A stretch of DNA of 64,000 nt from Roseibacillus sp. (GCA_022448985.1 JAKVCR010000018.1:62001-126000), one strand, 5' to 3'; shown: positions 40,942 through 51,558, counted from the stretch's first letter. Notes: generated by a model not told the origin, from the sequence alone. Made by a program: numbers and translations.

Positions 40942-42828
40942 GTGAAATCCGCTGTTCATTTCCGAGCCCTGCTGGTTTGCCTGGTCCTTGTGACCGGGTT
41001 CAGCGCCCTATCGGCCCGGCTCATCTATCTCCAGTGGATCGATCGCGATACCTCGGCACCCAAGGCGGCCCGGAACCGGACGGATAAGGAAATCATTCCG
41101 GGTAAGTTCGGCTACATCGTGGATCGTAATGGCCGCATCATGGCGCGGAACCTGCCGGTAACGACAGTAGTTGCTGACAAGATCCATCTGCGTGATCCAG
41201 AGGTAGCGGCAAGGGGAGTGGCCTTCGCTGAACTGGTGGACAGCAGAGAATGGATCGAGGGTACGGAGCAGGAGCGTCGGCGATCTCTGAAGCGTCGAGC
41301 GCATCGGTTACGCGAGGAGTTGCCACTGGGAGAGCTTCTCGATCGCTACGTCGAACACATGATCCCGATTGCGGCGCGCGCTATCGGGATCGGTTCAGGG
41401 GAGCTGGAGGAGAAGCTGAGGGCTAAGCTGGAGTACGTCACTATTGCGAAGGACCTGCGTGAGGATGCGGCGGACGAGATCGAGGAAACGCTGGAGGATA
41501 ATTTCATATACGGGTTCCGTTTCGAGAAGAGCGTGAAGCGCTGGTACAGTGCCTCGAACATGGCTACTCATACCACCGGGTACGTGAATCACGAGGGGAT
41601 AGGGCAGTGTGGTCTGGAGCGGGTTCTGGGCTCCCACCTGAGAGGTCACGATGGTTATCAGATTACGAGAAAGGATCAATCAGGACTGGTCATGCTGCCC
41701 GGGGGTGGGGTGCTCAAGCCACCTCGTTCGGGTTTTGATGCCAGGCTTTCACTCGATCTGAAAATTCAGGCTATCGTGGAGGAGGAGCTCGATTGGGGAC
41801 TCCGGGAATTTGAGTCCAACTGTGGAGCGGTCGTTGTACTGGAGCCCAGCAGCGGTGATGTTCTGGCGATTGCCAGTCGGCCACATTTTGATCTCAACCT
41901 GCGGCAGAACCTGGAGGAGTCGGCAATGCATTATGCGGTGCAGGGAGTGTATGAGCCAGGCTCGACCCTGAAGTTGGTATCTACCGCAGCGGCGCTTGAT
42001 CTGGGAATAATGAGCCCTAAGACACAGACATTTTGCCACAACGGCTACATGAGAATCCGGGGGGGATATGTGAAGGATTACAAGGCCTTCGAGAATATCA
42101 CTCTTGAGGAAGTTCTCGCCAAGTCGAGTAACATTGGAGCCTACAAGATCGGGTTGCGAGTTGGAACAAAGCGCTACATGGAGTATCTCCGTCGGTTCGG
42201 GTTTACGCGGAAGACAGGAATCATCCTGTCCGGAGAAGAGGGGGGGTGGACTGCCGACCCCGGCAACGGGATTAACTTTTCGCGGATGACCTACGGCTAC
42301 GGAATAGTGGTGACTCCACTCCAGATTGCCTGCGCCTACGCAACAATAGCGAATGGTGGAGTCCGTATGAAGCCACGCTTGGTGCAGGCTCTTCTCGCCA
42401 ACGATGGCACGGTGGTGCAGGAATTCGCTCCCGAGAAAGTGGAGCGAGTGGTGTCCGAAAGAACCGCGCGCAAGATGTGCGTGGCCCTTGAGACAGTGGT
42501 GAATCCGCTCGGCAAGGGTAATACCGGGAAATTTGCGGCAGTGCCCGGATATCTCGTCTGCGGGAAAACGGGGACGGCACGCCTCTACAAGGATGGAGTT
42601 TACCTTTCCGATCGGTATGCGGTTTCCTTCGCGGGATTCATGCCTCGTGACGATCCCGCCTTTGTCTGCGTGGTAGTGATCCGTGATCCCCTCACGAAGG
42701 AACTCAAGGTCGGAGGGGGGTCGGTGGCCGCGCCGGTCTTCCAGCGCATTGCGTCCCGGACCGCGACATACTTGAACCTTATCCCGACCGAGCCAGTGGA
42801 GGAGGCTCTTGCCTCTACCGGTAGATAG
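40942..42828 (+). CDS. ftsI: Class B penicillin-binding protein (FtsI/PBP3)
   Basis: ORF 628 aa (GTG start); YEPGSTLKLVSTAAALD (SxxK), AKSSNIGAYKIG (SxN), CGKTGTARLYK (KTG). Confidence 0.95.
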   Translation: MKSAVHFRALLVCLVLVTGFSALSARLIYLQWIDRDTSAPKAARNRTDKEIIPGKFGYIVDRNGRIMARNLPVTTVVADKIHLRDPEVAARGVAFAELVDSREWIEGTEQERRRSLKRRAHRLREELPLGELLDRYVEHMIPIAARAIGIGSGELEEKLRAKLEYVTIAKDLREDAADEIEETLEDNFIYGFRFEKSVKRWYSASNMATHTTGYVNHEGIGQCGLERVLGSHLRGHDGYQITRKDQSGLVMLPGGGVLKPPRSGFDARLSLDLKIQAIVEEELDWGLREFESNCGAVVVLEPSSGDVLAIASRPHFDLNLRQNLEESAMHYAVQGVYEPGSTLKLVSTAAALDLGIMSPKTQTFCHNGYMRIRGGYVKDYKAFENITLEEVLAKSSNIGAYKIGLRVGTKRYMEYLRRFGFTRKTGIILSGEEGGWTADPGNGINFSRMTYGYGIVVTPLQIACAYATIANGGVRMKPRLVQALLANDGTVVQEFAPEKVERVVSERTARKMCVALETVVNPLGKGNTGKFAAVPGYLVCGKTGTARLYKDGVYLSDRYAVSFAGFMPRDDPAFVCVVVIRDPLTKELKVGGGSVAAPVFQRIASRTATYLNLIPTEPVEEALASTGR

Positions 42829-42836
42829 TCTCGCTC

Positions 42837-44339
42837 ATGATCCTGCACGAACTGATTGACCCTCTGCCCCAGGCGTCTCTGGCCGGGTCGGCGGATTGTG
42901 AGGTGTCTGGACTACAGGACGACAGTCGAGAGGTGCAGCCTGGCGACGTCTTCGTGGCAGTGAGAGGGGGCACCGTGGACGGGCATGAATTTATCGGGTT
43001 GGCCCTGAAAGCGGGAGCCCGTGCCATTGTGGCAGAAACCCCGGCGAATGCAGATACTCTTGAGGACATCAGCTGGGTAATGGTGCCTGATTCACGTCAG
43101 GCTCTGGGTATTCTTTCCAGCGTCTGGTGCGGGCACCCTTCCTGCGACCTGCGGGTGGCGGGAGTAACTGGGACGAATGGAAAGACCACCACGGCCTTCC
43201 TTATTCACCGCATCATGGAGCAGACGATGCAGCGAGCGGGACTGATCGGGACGGTTGTCTTTGACGACGGCTCGAAACAGGAAGTAGCCGATTTTACCAT
43301 GCCGGGTCCGATTAAGCTTCAGGAGCTTCTTGGGCGCATCCGGAATAACGGGTGCCCAGGAGTGGTCCTGGAGGTGTCGTCACAGGGCCTTGAGCAAGGA
43401 CGGGGGGAAGCCATTGCCTATGACGTGGCGGTCTTTACAAATCTGAGCCAGGACCACCTCGACTATCATGGAACAATGGAGAAGTATTTCGCCTCCAAGT
43501 GCCTCCTCTTTGAAAGCGTGGCATCGGATGTGGCCGGGAAAAGGCCGACGGCCGTGGTCAACCGGGATGACTTCTACGGGGAAATACTGACCCGTGAGTA
43601 TGCTGACCGGGTCAATTTGATCACCTACGGGTTTGGAGTGGATTGTGATTTCAAGGCCGGCAACGTAAAGCAAACTTCCCAAGGTGCGCAGTTCCAGCTT
43701 TATGCGAAGGGCAAGTCCTATCTTGTTCGGCTTCCCCTCATCGGGCGGTTCAATGTCTACAATGCGCTGGCAGCACTCGCATCTGCTGCAGCCCTGCGGA
43801 TATCCATGCGCGAAGCGGTGTCTGCGCTCGCCAGTGTGTCCCAGGTCCCGGGACGGATGGAGTGTGTCGGCTCAGTAGATGGAGCGACGGTTTTTGTGGA
43901 TTACGCTCACACCCCTGATGCTCTCGACAACGTATGCCGCACCTTGCGGGAACTTGATCCGCGTCGCCTCATCACGGTCTTTGGTTGCGGTGGAGACCGT
44001 GACCGCGAGAAGCGTCCACTCATGGGTAGAACTGCCTCGGAGCACAGTGATTATTGTGTGGTGACCTCCGACAATCCGCGCTCGGAGGATCCGGAGAGTA
44101 TTATCGCAGACATTGAGCGCGGCATGTCAGGATCGATTTACGAGCGGGTTGTGAATCGGGCAGAGGCTATTGAAGCTGCGGTGCAGGAGGCCCGAGGAGG
44201 AGATGTGGTGCTGATTGCGGGCAAGGGACACGAGGATTACCAGGAATTTGCAGACAGGAGGATTCCGTTTGACGATCGGAAGCAGACACGTGCGGCGATG
44301 GATGCCCGTCGCAAGGCCCGGGGAGAAGAACGCGCATGA
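42837..44339 (+). CDS. murE: UDP-N-acetylmuramoyl-tripeptide synthetase MurE
   Basis: ORF 500 aa; VAGVTGTNGKTTTAFLI, FVDYAHTPDALDNV, TSDNPRSEDPESII. Confidence 0.96.
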   Translation: MILHELIDPLPQASLAGSADCEVSGLQDDSREVQPGDVFVAVRGGTVDGHEFIGLALKAGARAIVAETPANADTLEDISWVMVPDSRQALGILSSVWCGHPSCDLRVAGVTGTNGKTTTAFLIHRIMEQTMQRAGLIGTVVFDDGSKQEVADFTMPGPIKLQELLGRIRNNGCPGVVLEVSSQGLEQGRGEAIAYDVAVFTNLSQDHLDYHGTMEKYFASKCLLFESVASDVAGKRPTAVVNRDDFYGEILTREYADRVNLITYGFGVDCDFKAGNVKQTSQGAQFQLYAKGKSYLVRLPLIGRFNVYNALAALASAAALRISMREAVSALASVSQVPGRMECVGSVDGATVFVDYAHTPDALDNVCRTLRELDPRRLITVFGCGGDRDREKRPLMGRTASEHSDYCVVTSDNPRSEDPESIIADIERGMSGSIYERVVNRAEAIEAAVQEARGGDVVLIAGKGHEDYQEFADRRIPFDDRKQTRAAMDARRKARGEERA

Positions 44340-45724
44340 ATACCTATCCAATCCAGAAGCTGAGCGACGCGATGGGGGGGAAGCTCATCTCGGGAGAAGG
44401 CGAAACCCTTGTGGAATCAGGGGTGTCCACCGATACGCGCAGTCTGGTGCCGGGGACTCTCTTCTTTGCCCTGACTGGTGAGAACTTTGATGCGCACGAC
44501 TTCTTGCATCAGGCAGTGAGCGCTGGTGCGGCAGGGTTGGTGGTCAGCGATCTCCCTGATGGTCTGGATGCCGGGAGCTGTGGAGTGATCAGGGTAGACG
44601 ACACCCTTCTGGCCCTGCAGAAACTGGCTCGCTGGTACCGGGGGGAGTTGGATGTGGTGGTGGTCGGAATTACCGGATCAAACGGCAAGACGAGTACGAA
44701 GGCGTTCACGTCATCCGTGATCGGCCAGCGCTATCAGGTTCATGCGACGAGGGGGAATCGGAATAATCATATCGGCTTACCGCTGACAGTATTGGAGGCA
44801 GACAATGACGATGACGTGCTCGTCCTGGAGATGGGGATGAACCATCCTGGCGAAATTCCGCCGCTGTGTGAGATCGCGCAGCCGCAGATCGGGATCATTA
44901 CCAACATCGGGCATGCCCACATCGAGTTTATGGGGAGTCGGGAAGCCATTGCGGAGGAGAAGGGAGCGCTAGCGCGTTCACTTCCGGAGGTGGGGACTCT
45001 CCTGGTCACTGCTGGATGCGAGTTCGCCGACTACTTTGCCGCCCGGAGTCATGCTCGTTCAGTTTCGGTGGGTAACGGTAGAGGTATGATCCGGGCCGAA
45101 GGGCTGCATCTCACGAAAGCAGGTTCCGAGTTCGATCTTGCCATCGACGGAGAGGAGAGTGTCCATGTGGCCCTTGAGGTTGCGGGCAAGCATATGGTGA
45201 ACAATGCTCTTCTCGCGGCGGGGGCGGGATGGGCGCTCGGGTTGACGCCGGATGAACTGGCCTGCGGTCTAGAGGGTGTTGAATTGCCCGGCGGTCGGTT
45301 GCGTTGTTTCGATCACGAAGGAATCACTGTATTTGACGACACCTACAACGCGAACCCGGACTCGATGCGGGCTGCTATAGGGGTGGTGGCGGAGCGGGCC
45401 GCCAGCAACGGGAACACGCGGACAGTGGTGCTGGGAATGATGTCCGAACTGGGCCGATTTGCCGAAGAGATGCACTGCGAGGTGGGCGCCCACGCGGCCC
45501 GGCAGAATCTGCGGGTGGTCAGCGTCGGGGCCGAAGCGGCAGGAATTGCGGAAGGTGCCCGGAATGCGGGAGCTCCGAAGGTAGAACACTTTGATCAATA
45601 TGAGGACGCTGCGAGGTGGCTGCGGAAGACGCTGCGGGCCGGTGATGTGATTCTCTTCAAGGGCAGTCGCAAGGCGGCCGTGGAACAGGTTATGAACCAG
45701 GTATTTCCTGAAAACGAGAACTGA
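44336..45724 (+). CDS. murF: UDP-N-acetylmuramoyl-tripeptide--D-Ala-D-Ala ligase
   Basis: ORF 462 aa; VVGITGSNGKTSTKAFT, LEMGMNHPGEI, FDDTYNANPDSMRAAI. Confidence 0.96.
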   Translation: MNTYPIQKLSDAMGGKLISGEGETLVESGVSTDTRSLVPGTLFFALTGENFDAHDFLHQAVSAGAAGLVVSDLPDGLDAGSCGVIRVDDTLLALQKLARWYRGELDVVVVGITGSNGKTSTKAFTSSVIGQRYQVHATRGNRNNHIGLPLTVLEADNDDDVLVLEMGMNHPGEIPPLCEIAQPQIGIITNIGHAHIEFMGSREAIAEEKGALARSLPEVGTLLVTAGCEFADYFAARSHARSVSVGNGRGMIRAEGLHLTKAGSEFDLAIDGEESVHVALEVAGKHMVNNALLAAGAGWALGLTPDELACGLEGVELPGGRLRCFDHEGITVFDDTYNANPDSMRAAIGVVAERAASNGNTRTVVLGMMSELGRFAEEMHCEVGAHAARQNLRVVSVGAEAAGIAEGARNAGAPKVEHFDQYEDAARWLRKTLRAGDVILFKGSRKAAVEQVMNQVFPENEN

Positions 45725-46971
45725 TGCTCTACTGGCTCTACGAACACTGGGAACAAGCCCGCGCCTCCGGTGCGGGTTGGGCGGACCCATTGAGTTTCCT
45801 CAACATTCTCCAGTATATCACTGTCCGGGCGGGACTTGCCACTATCCTGTCCTTCCTCCTTATCTGCATCTTTGGCCCGCGGGTCATCCGCAAGCTCATC
45901 TCGCTCAAAGTGGGACAACCTATCCGTAGTGCGGAGGAGGTGCATAAGTTGGCGGAATTGCACGGAGACAAGGCGGGTACACCAACCATGGGAGGAGTGC
46001 TCATTCTTGGAGCGGTGCTCGTAGCTGTGCTGCTGTGCGGGCGGGCGTTCAATCCCTTTGTGGCGGTGACCTGCTGTGTGATGCTTGCCCTCGGCCTCCT
46101 GGGATTCATGGACGACTACAACAAGGTGGTCCGTAAGAACTCGGCAGGCATCAGTCCGCGGCAGAAACTTTTCTGGCAGTGTGTAATCGGCGGTCTGGCG
46201 GCCTGCTTCCTTTTCTTCAAGCCGGAGGTTTCCGGGTTTGGACTTAGCGACAGCAAGGTAATTGAGGAGAGGCAGGGATTTCTGCTTGAGGTTTCGGATG
46301 GGATACCCGCTGACGGGGACGCCGAAGCCTCCGGACCGGTGGTGCAGCACTTCGAGGTCAGTGAGGTCAGCTTTCCGCTCATGCGGAAACCATTCGTCAA
46401 TCTCTCATGGCTTATAATCCCGTTCTTCGTGCTCATCATAACGGGTTGTTCCAATGCGGTAAATCTTACTGATGGCCTGGATGGGTTGGCAATCGGGTGT
46501 ACTATCACGGTTGCTCTGGCCTACGCTGTGATAGCCTATCTCGCAGGTCGTCTGATCGGCTTGGAATACCTCCACATTCCGTTCCATCCTTTGCTTGGCG
46601 AACTCACGGTTGTTCTCATGGCTCTGGTGGGGGCCGGGATGGGTTTTCTCTGGTGGAATTGTCATCCCGCCAAGGTGTTCATGGGTGATACAGGGTCGCT
46701 GGCCATTGGGGGTGCCCTGGGCACTGCCGCGATCTGCACCAAACAGGAATTACTTCTTGTCATCATCGGCGGAGTGTTCGTGGCAGAAGCCCTCTCCGTC
46801 ATTCTTCAGGTGGGCAGCTTCAAGTTGCGAGGAAAACGGATCTTCGCGATGGCGCCCATCCACCACCATTTTGAGCTGCGGGGGTGGCATGAAAGCCAGG
46901 TCATCACCCGCTTCTGGATTATTTCCATTGTGCTCGCCATGGCGGGACTAGGGCTTCTCAAGGTAATTTAA
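45724..46971 (+). CDS. mraY: Phospho-N-acetylmuramoyl-pentapeptide-transferase
   Basis: ORF 415 aa; GTPTMGGVLILGAV, GFMDDYNKVVRKNSAGIS, NAVNLTDGLDGLAIG, FMGDTGSLAIGGALG, PIHHHFE. Confidence 0.96.
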   Translation: MLYWLYEHWEQARASGAGWADPLSFLNILQYITVRAGLATILSFLLICIFGPRVIRKLISLKVGQPIRSAEEVHKLAELHGDKAGTPTMGGVLILGAVLVAVLLCGRAFNPFVAVTCCVMLALGLLGFMDDYNKVVRKNSAGISPRQKLFWQCVIGGLAACFLFFKPEVSGFGLSDSKVIEERQGFLLEVSDGIPADGDAEASGPVVQHFEVSEVSFPLMRKPFVNLSWLIIPFFVLIITGCSNAVNLTDGLDGLAIGCTITVALAYAVIAYLAGRLIGLEYLHIPFHPLLGELTVVLMALVGAGMGFLWWNCHPAKVFMGDTGSLAIGGALGTAAICTKQELLLVIIGGVFVAEALSVILQVGSFKLRGKRIFAMAPIHHHFELRGWHESQVITRFWIISIVLAMAGLGLLKVI

Positions 46972-46975
46972 TGAA

Positions 46976-48283
46976 ATGAAACTTGCTGGGCAGAAAGTTG
47001 CGATTCTTGGAGCCGGCCGAAGTGGTCGGGCTGCTGCGCGGCTTGCGTTGCGGGAGGGCGGGTCTGTGACGCTTTATGATGCAGCGTCTCCTGAATCCTT
47101 TGAAGGGGTGGCGAAGGAGATTGCCTGTCATCCCTGGGCAACAACGGAAACGGGCCGAGCTTGCGAGGCCAGTCTGGTGGTAATCAGCCCGGGCATCGAA
47201 ACCGGGGGAGAATTTGCCCAATCCTTTGCAGAGGGTGCAGTCGAATTCATCGGGGAGACGGAGTTCGCGGCGCGTTTCTTTGGCGGACGTGTGGTGGGCA
47301 TCACCGGCACCAACGGGAAGACCACTACCACCGAACTGGTGCAGGGCATGATAAGAGCCGGTGGGATGAGCTGTGAAGCGTGTGGTAATTACGGCCGCCC
47401 ACTTGCTGATGTTGTTTTGGAGAACAATCATCCGGATACGGTTTCATTAGAGTTGTCTTCCTTCCAGCTGGAAACCATCGAGGCATTCCGTCCCGATGTG
47501 GCAGTCTGGCTCAATTTTTCTTCCGATCACATGGACCGCTACCGGAGCGTGGGAGAATATCATGCAGCCAAGCTGAGAATTTTCGAAAACCAGAAGGCTG
47601 AAGACACCGCGGTGGTTCGTCTTGGAGAAGAAGTAGGCGATCTCATTGCAAGACGTGTCAGCTTCTCCGCCACAGAAGCTGGTGCCGACTACGAATTGGA
47701 GGGAGCCTCCATTGTTTCGGGTGGAAGCAAGGTTCTTAATCTTTACACAACCCGTCTGCGGGGTATCCATAATGCCGAAAATGTGATGGCTGCGGTTGCG
47801 GCGGTGCAGGCGCTGGGAGTTTCATGTGAAGCGGCGTCGGAGGCGCTGGCTGGCTATGCTCCTCCGCTACATCGCTGTGAGTTGATCCGGACCCTCGATG
47901 GGGTGGAGTATATCAACGATTCGAAGGCCACCAATCTGCATGCCTTGGAAGCGGCTCTCCTGTCGCAGGATCGTCCTACGATTCTCATCGCGGGCGGCAA
48001 GGAGAAGGGACTCGACTACAAGCCACTCCTTCCGCGTCTCGAAAAGTGTGTGGAGATGATAGTGGTATTTGGCGAGATCCGGGACCGGTTAGCCGCCATT
48101 TTCCAGCAGGCTGTGACCACGCGGATTGCGGACAGCCTGGAGGAAGCGGTAGCTATTGCGCAGAACGCGGCTGCCCATGGGGCTACAGTCCTCTTTTCTC
48201 CCGGCACTTCCTCCTTCGATATGTTTTCCGGCTATGAGGAACGCGGTGACGCGTTCCGGGCCGCAGTGCAGGCCCTCAGATGA
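46976..48283 (+). CDS. murD: UDP-N-acetylmuramoylalanine--D-glutamate ligase
   Basis: ORF 435 aa; VVGITGTNGKTTTTELV, NDSKATNLHALEAAL. Confidence 0.96.
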   Translation: MKLAGQKVAILGAGRSGRAAARLALREGGSVTLYDAASPESFEGVAKEIACHPWATTETGRACEASLVVISPGIETGGEFAQSFAEGAVEFIGETEFAARFFGGRVVGITGTNGKTTTTELVQGMIRAGGMSCEACGNYGRPLADVVLENNHPDTVSLELSSFQLETIEAFRPDVAVWLNFSSDHMDRYRSVGEYHAAKLRIFENQKAEDTAVVRLGEEVGDLIARRVSFSATEAGADYELEGASIVSGGSKVLNLYTTRLRGIHNAENVMAAVAAVQALGVSCEAASEALAGYAPPLHRCELIRTLDGVEYINDSKATNLHALEAALLSQDRPTILIAGGKEKGLDYKPLLPRLEKCVEMIVVFGEIRDRLAAIFQQAVTTRIADSLEEAVAIAQNAAAHGATVLFSPGTSSFDMFSGYEERGDAFRAAVQALR

Positions 48284-48315
48284 GGACCGAATTCAACCAA
48301 TAACAAACACCCCAG

Positions 48316-49161
48316 ATGAAAAGACAGTCGTTCCAGACAAAAAGAGTTCCGACAGGTGGAGGAGGTCTCACGGTATTCCATTCCAAGATCCGTCGACGCA
48401 AGAAGCAGCGGGTGGCCGCCAGTGCCGACCTGGCATCTGAAGTTCCCAACCTCGGTGTGGCAAGGGCTCTCTTCCTGATCCTGATCCTTCATCTGGCCGC
48501 CATTGCTGCCATCTTTATACATAACCGGGTGACTGACGGTGGGATCGTGGCCACGGGCAGTGAATCGCAGAAGGCGGCCTCGGTTGTCGCTCCTCAGGGC
48601 GAAGAACCGGCAGTCGTTGCCAAGGGTGGGGAGAGCTTTTACTTCGTCTCAACGGGCGATACGTATGAGCGTATAGCCCGGTTGAAGAATGTAGATGCGC
48701 AGGAACTCCGTAATCTCAACAAAAGCAAGGGGCTGGATCCTGGCGCAATCCTGCGTATTCCCGTTAACAAGATTGTGCGGCCGAAGGAGGTGGCCTCCGT
48801 TTCCCTTGATCCCAGCCCTGATGCCCCGGAACCGCCAGAGGTGCCTGTCAACCAGGTGTCCGTGGTGGTGAAGCCTAGTGTGACTCAGGCGGACATTGAT
48901 GGAACTGACCCCTCGACCGTTTATGAGCGTCGGGATCAACCGGCTCCAGTCTCCCGCCTTCAGCCCCAAGATCCTCCCCGGGCCATTCCCGTTCCCGAGG
49001 ACGATTCTATGGCCAGTATTTATGCTGTAAAAAGTGGCGACACGGTCTGGAGGATTGCGCAACAGCATGATGTATCGGTCCAGGAGCTATTGAAAGCTAA
49101 TGGAATCAACGATGCGCGTAAGCTACAGGTGAATATGAAACTTCGCATTCCGCCCCGCTAG
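48316..49161 (+). CDS. Membrane-anchored protein with two LysM domains
   Basis: ORF 281 aa; TM VARALFLILILHLAAIAAIFI; LysM1 YFVSTGDTYERIARLKNVDAQELRNLN...GAILRIP; LysM2 YAVKSGDTVWRIAQQHDVSVQELLKANGI...NMKLRIPPR. Confidence 0.88.
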   Translation: MKRQSFQTKRVPTGGGGLTVFHSKIRRRKKQRVAASADLASEVPNLGVARALFLILILHLAAIAAIFIHNRVTDGGIVATGSESQKAASVVAPQGEEPAVVAKGGESFYFVSTGDTYERIARLKNVDAQELRNLNKSKGLDPGAILRIPVNKIVRPKEVASVSLDPSPDAPEPPEVPVNQVSVVVKPSVTQADIDGTDPSTVYERRDQPAPVSRLQPQDPPRAIPVPEDDSMASIYAVKSGDTVWRIAQQHDVSVQELLKANGINDARKLQVNMKLRIPPR

Positions 49162-49188
49162 GGAAAGGAGAACCGACAACTTGTCTGC

Positions 49189-50340
49189 ATGGGCCGCCGC
49201 GCTGCCATAATTCTCTGCATTTCCGTCGCCGTTCTGGTAGCGACCGGACTCATCATGCTCGCGAGTACCAGTGCTTGGGTCCACGGTGTAGATGATGACC
49301 CCTACCTGCTCGTTAAGCGGCAGGGAGTGTTTACCGGGGTAGGACTTCTCGCGGCCCTGGTGGTTGGATCTATTGACTACCGGATTCTCCGTAAGACGTG
49401 GCTGCCGCTACTCATTGCCGGATGTGTGCTTCTGGTGCTCTGCTATGTGCCTGGAGTGCAAGTGGTGGTGAAGGGTGAAGCGCGTTGGATCTGGGCGCCC
49501 TTGATCGGCCGTTTCCAGCCATCGGAGGTGGCCAAGCTGGTAGTCATAATTGCGTTGGCTGCGTGGTTCGCCCAGTACCAGGCGGAGTCCAAGTCCTTCC
49601 TTCGAGGTTTTGTGCTGCCGGGCCTATTGCTGGGGATTCCGGTGGCGCTGATTTTTTTCGAGAAAGACATGGGGACCGCGGTGGCTCTGGGTGGAGCGGG
49701 ATTCCTCGTCATGTTCACGGGGGGAACCCGGGTCACCCTCCTGAGTTTGGTCACGGTGTTTGGAATTCTGGGCCTTTACAAGGCAGTGGAGAGTGATCCC
49801 TATCGACGCATGAAGTTTGAAGCTCTCCTGAATCTGGATGACCCGGAGGTTCAGCGCAAGGCGGGCTACCAGCAGTACCGAGCCAAGCTCGCCCTGGCAT
49901 CGGGTGGACTCCTGGGAGCGGGACTGGGCAACGGAGCCGAGAAGCATGGCTACCTGCCGGAGGCCCATACCGATTTCATCTTTCCGGTGGCAGGGGAAGA
50001 GCTTGGGCTCTTGTGTACGCTTGGAATCGTTTTCTGCTTTGTGCTGATAAGCACGTCCGGCATCTCGATCGCATTGCATGCGACCGACCGGTTTGGCAAG
50101 TTGCTGGGGCTCGGACTTACGGCAGTTATCACCCTTCCTGCACTCATGAACATCGGAGTGGCCACCAGTGTCCTGCCCAATACCGGTCTGCCGTTACCTT
50201 TTGTGAGCTACGGAGGAACCAATCTGGTCTTTACGCTTGCGGCGGTGGGACTGCTGGTCAGTCTTCACCGGCGTGCGTATTACGCCGAATGTGCCGAGAT
50301 GCCCGTCATCAAGGAGAAGCAACTCGCCCTGAAGATTTAG
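49189..50340 (+). CDS. ftsW: Lipid II polymerase FtsW (SEDS family)
   Basis: ORF 383 aa; RFQPSEVAKLVVII, HGYLPEAHTDFIFPVAGEELG, GLPLPFVSYGGTNLV. Confidence 0.94.
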   Translation: MGRRAAIILCISVAVLVATGLIMLASTSAWVHGVDDDPYLLVKRQGVFTGVGLLAALVVGSIDYRILRKTWLPLLIAGCVLLVLCYVPGVQVVVKGEARWIWAPLIGRFQPSEVAKLVVIIALAAWFAQYQAESKSFLRGFVLPGLLLGIPVALIFFEKDMGTAVALGGAGFLVMFTGGTRVTLLSLVTVFGILGLYKAVESDPYRRMKFEALLNLDDPEVQRKAGYQQYRAKLALASGGLLGAGLGNGAEKHGYLPEAHTDFIFPVAGEELGLLCTLGIVFCFVLISTSGISIALHATDRFGKLLGLGLTAVITLPALMNIGVATSVLPNTGLPLPFVSYGGTNLVFTLAAVGLLVSLHRRAYYAECAEMPVIKEKQLALKI

Positions 50341-50401
50341 CGAGACAAAGCCCCGGATCTCGGCTTCTCAGTCAAGTTCAAGGTTTTAAGTTTTCACTAC
50401 C

Positions 50402-51487
50402 GTGCCCCCAAAAACTTCCGTTGTTATTGCCTGTGGAGGGACTGGCGGACATCTCTTTCCGGGGATCGCGGTGGCTGAGGAATTAGCACGTCGCGGCTAC
50501 CATCCACTCCTTCTTATCTCACGTAAGAAGGTGGATGCTGATGCTTCTGCTAAGTATGGGGCCCTGGACTTCAGGACCGTTCCAGCTATCGCTAAACCGC
50601 CGACTCTTTCTCCGAAAATGCTCCCCTTTTTCTGGCGGCTCTGGAGAACGATCTGCCAGTCGAAGGGTATTCTCAAGGAACACGGTGCAGAGGTGGTTCT
50701 CGGGATGGGTGGATTTACATCACTTCCTCCCATTTATGCCGGGAAGAAGATGGGGTTGGTCACTGCACTGCACGATTCCAATGCTCTTCCCGGGAAATCG
50801 AATCGGCTGGGAGCGAAGTGGTGTAGTAAAATTCTGGTGGGGCTTGAGGTAGCGGAGCGTTACTTCCCGGGATGCGAGGTGGAGGTCACCGGAACCCCGG
50901 TGCGCAATGAATTTCGCACCCTTCCATCCAGAGGTGAGGCGCGGAAGGGCTTTGGCCTGTCCCTTGATCAGCCGGTGGTACTCTCCTTCGGTGGCAGCCA
51001 GGGCGCGCGGGGACTGAATACCCTGGTAGCAGAGGCCGCGGAAATTATTGGAGAAGGGGTGCAGTGGCTGCAGGTGGCGGGCCGGGATGACGAGCAGCGT
51101 GTGCAGAAGTTGACGGAAGGGCGGAATGGCCATGAGGTCCGTGGCTTTTGCGATGACATGCCAGCTGCCTATGCCGCCAGTGATCTCGTGATCAGCCGGT
51201 CGGGAGGTGCTAGCCTAACAGAACTGGCGTTCCTCGGGATGCCTTCAATCCTGGTGCCCTATCCCCATGCCGCTGACGATCATCAGACCTACAATGCACG
51301 GTGTTTTGAGGAGGCAGGGGCAGCCCTTCTGGCTCCGGAGCACGAAATGAACGGTGCGAAACTGGCGAAGTTGATCAAAGGGTTGCTGGAGGCGCCAGGA
51401 AAACTGAAGGCCATGGAGCTGGCGGCACGGGGTCTGAGTGTTGATGACGCAGCAGTGCGGATCTGTGATATGTTGCTGCCGGGTTAG
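50402..51487 (+). CDS. murG: UDP-GlcNAc--undecaprenyl-PP-MurNAc-pentapeptide transferase
   Basis: ORF 361 aa (GTG start); ACGGTGGHLFPGIAVAEEL, SFGGSQGARGLN, ISRSGGASLTELAFLGMPSILVPYP. Confidence 0.95.
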   Translation: MPPKTSVVIACGGTGGHLFPGIAVAEELARRGYHPLLLISRKKVDADASAKYGALDFRTVPAIAKPPTLSPKMLPFFWRLWRTICQSKGILKEHGAEVVLGMGGFTSLPPIYAGKKMGLVTALHDSNALPGKSNRLGAKWCSKILVGLEVAERYFPGCEVEVTGTPVRNEFRTLPSRGEARKGFGLSLDQPVVLSFGGSQGARGLNTLVAEAAEIIGEGVQWLQVAGRDDEQRVQKLTEGRNGHEVRGFCDDMPAAYAASDLVISRSGGASLTELAFLGMPSILVPYPHAADDHQTYNARCFEEAGAALLAPEHEMNGAKLAKLIKGLLEAPGKLKAMELAARGLSVDDAAVRICDMLLPG

Positions 51488-51558
51488 AAGCCAGGTGGAT
51501 GAGGCCTATTGGGGCTTTTCGACCAACCAATTCCCGCTCACCATCCTAGTCGCAGACC

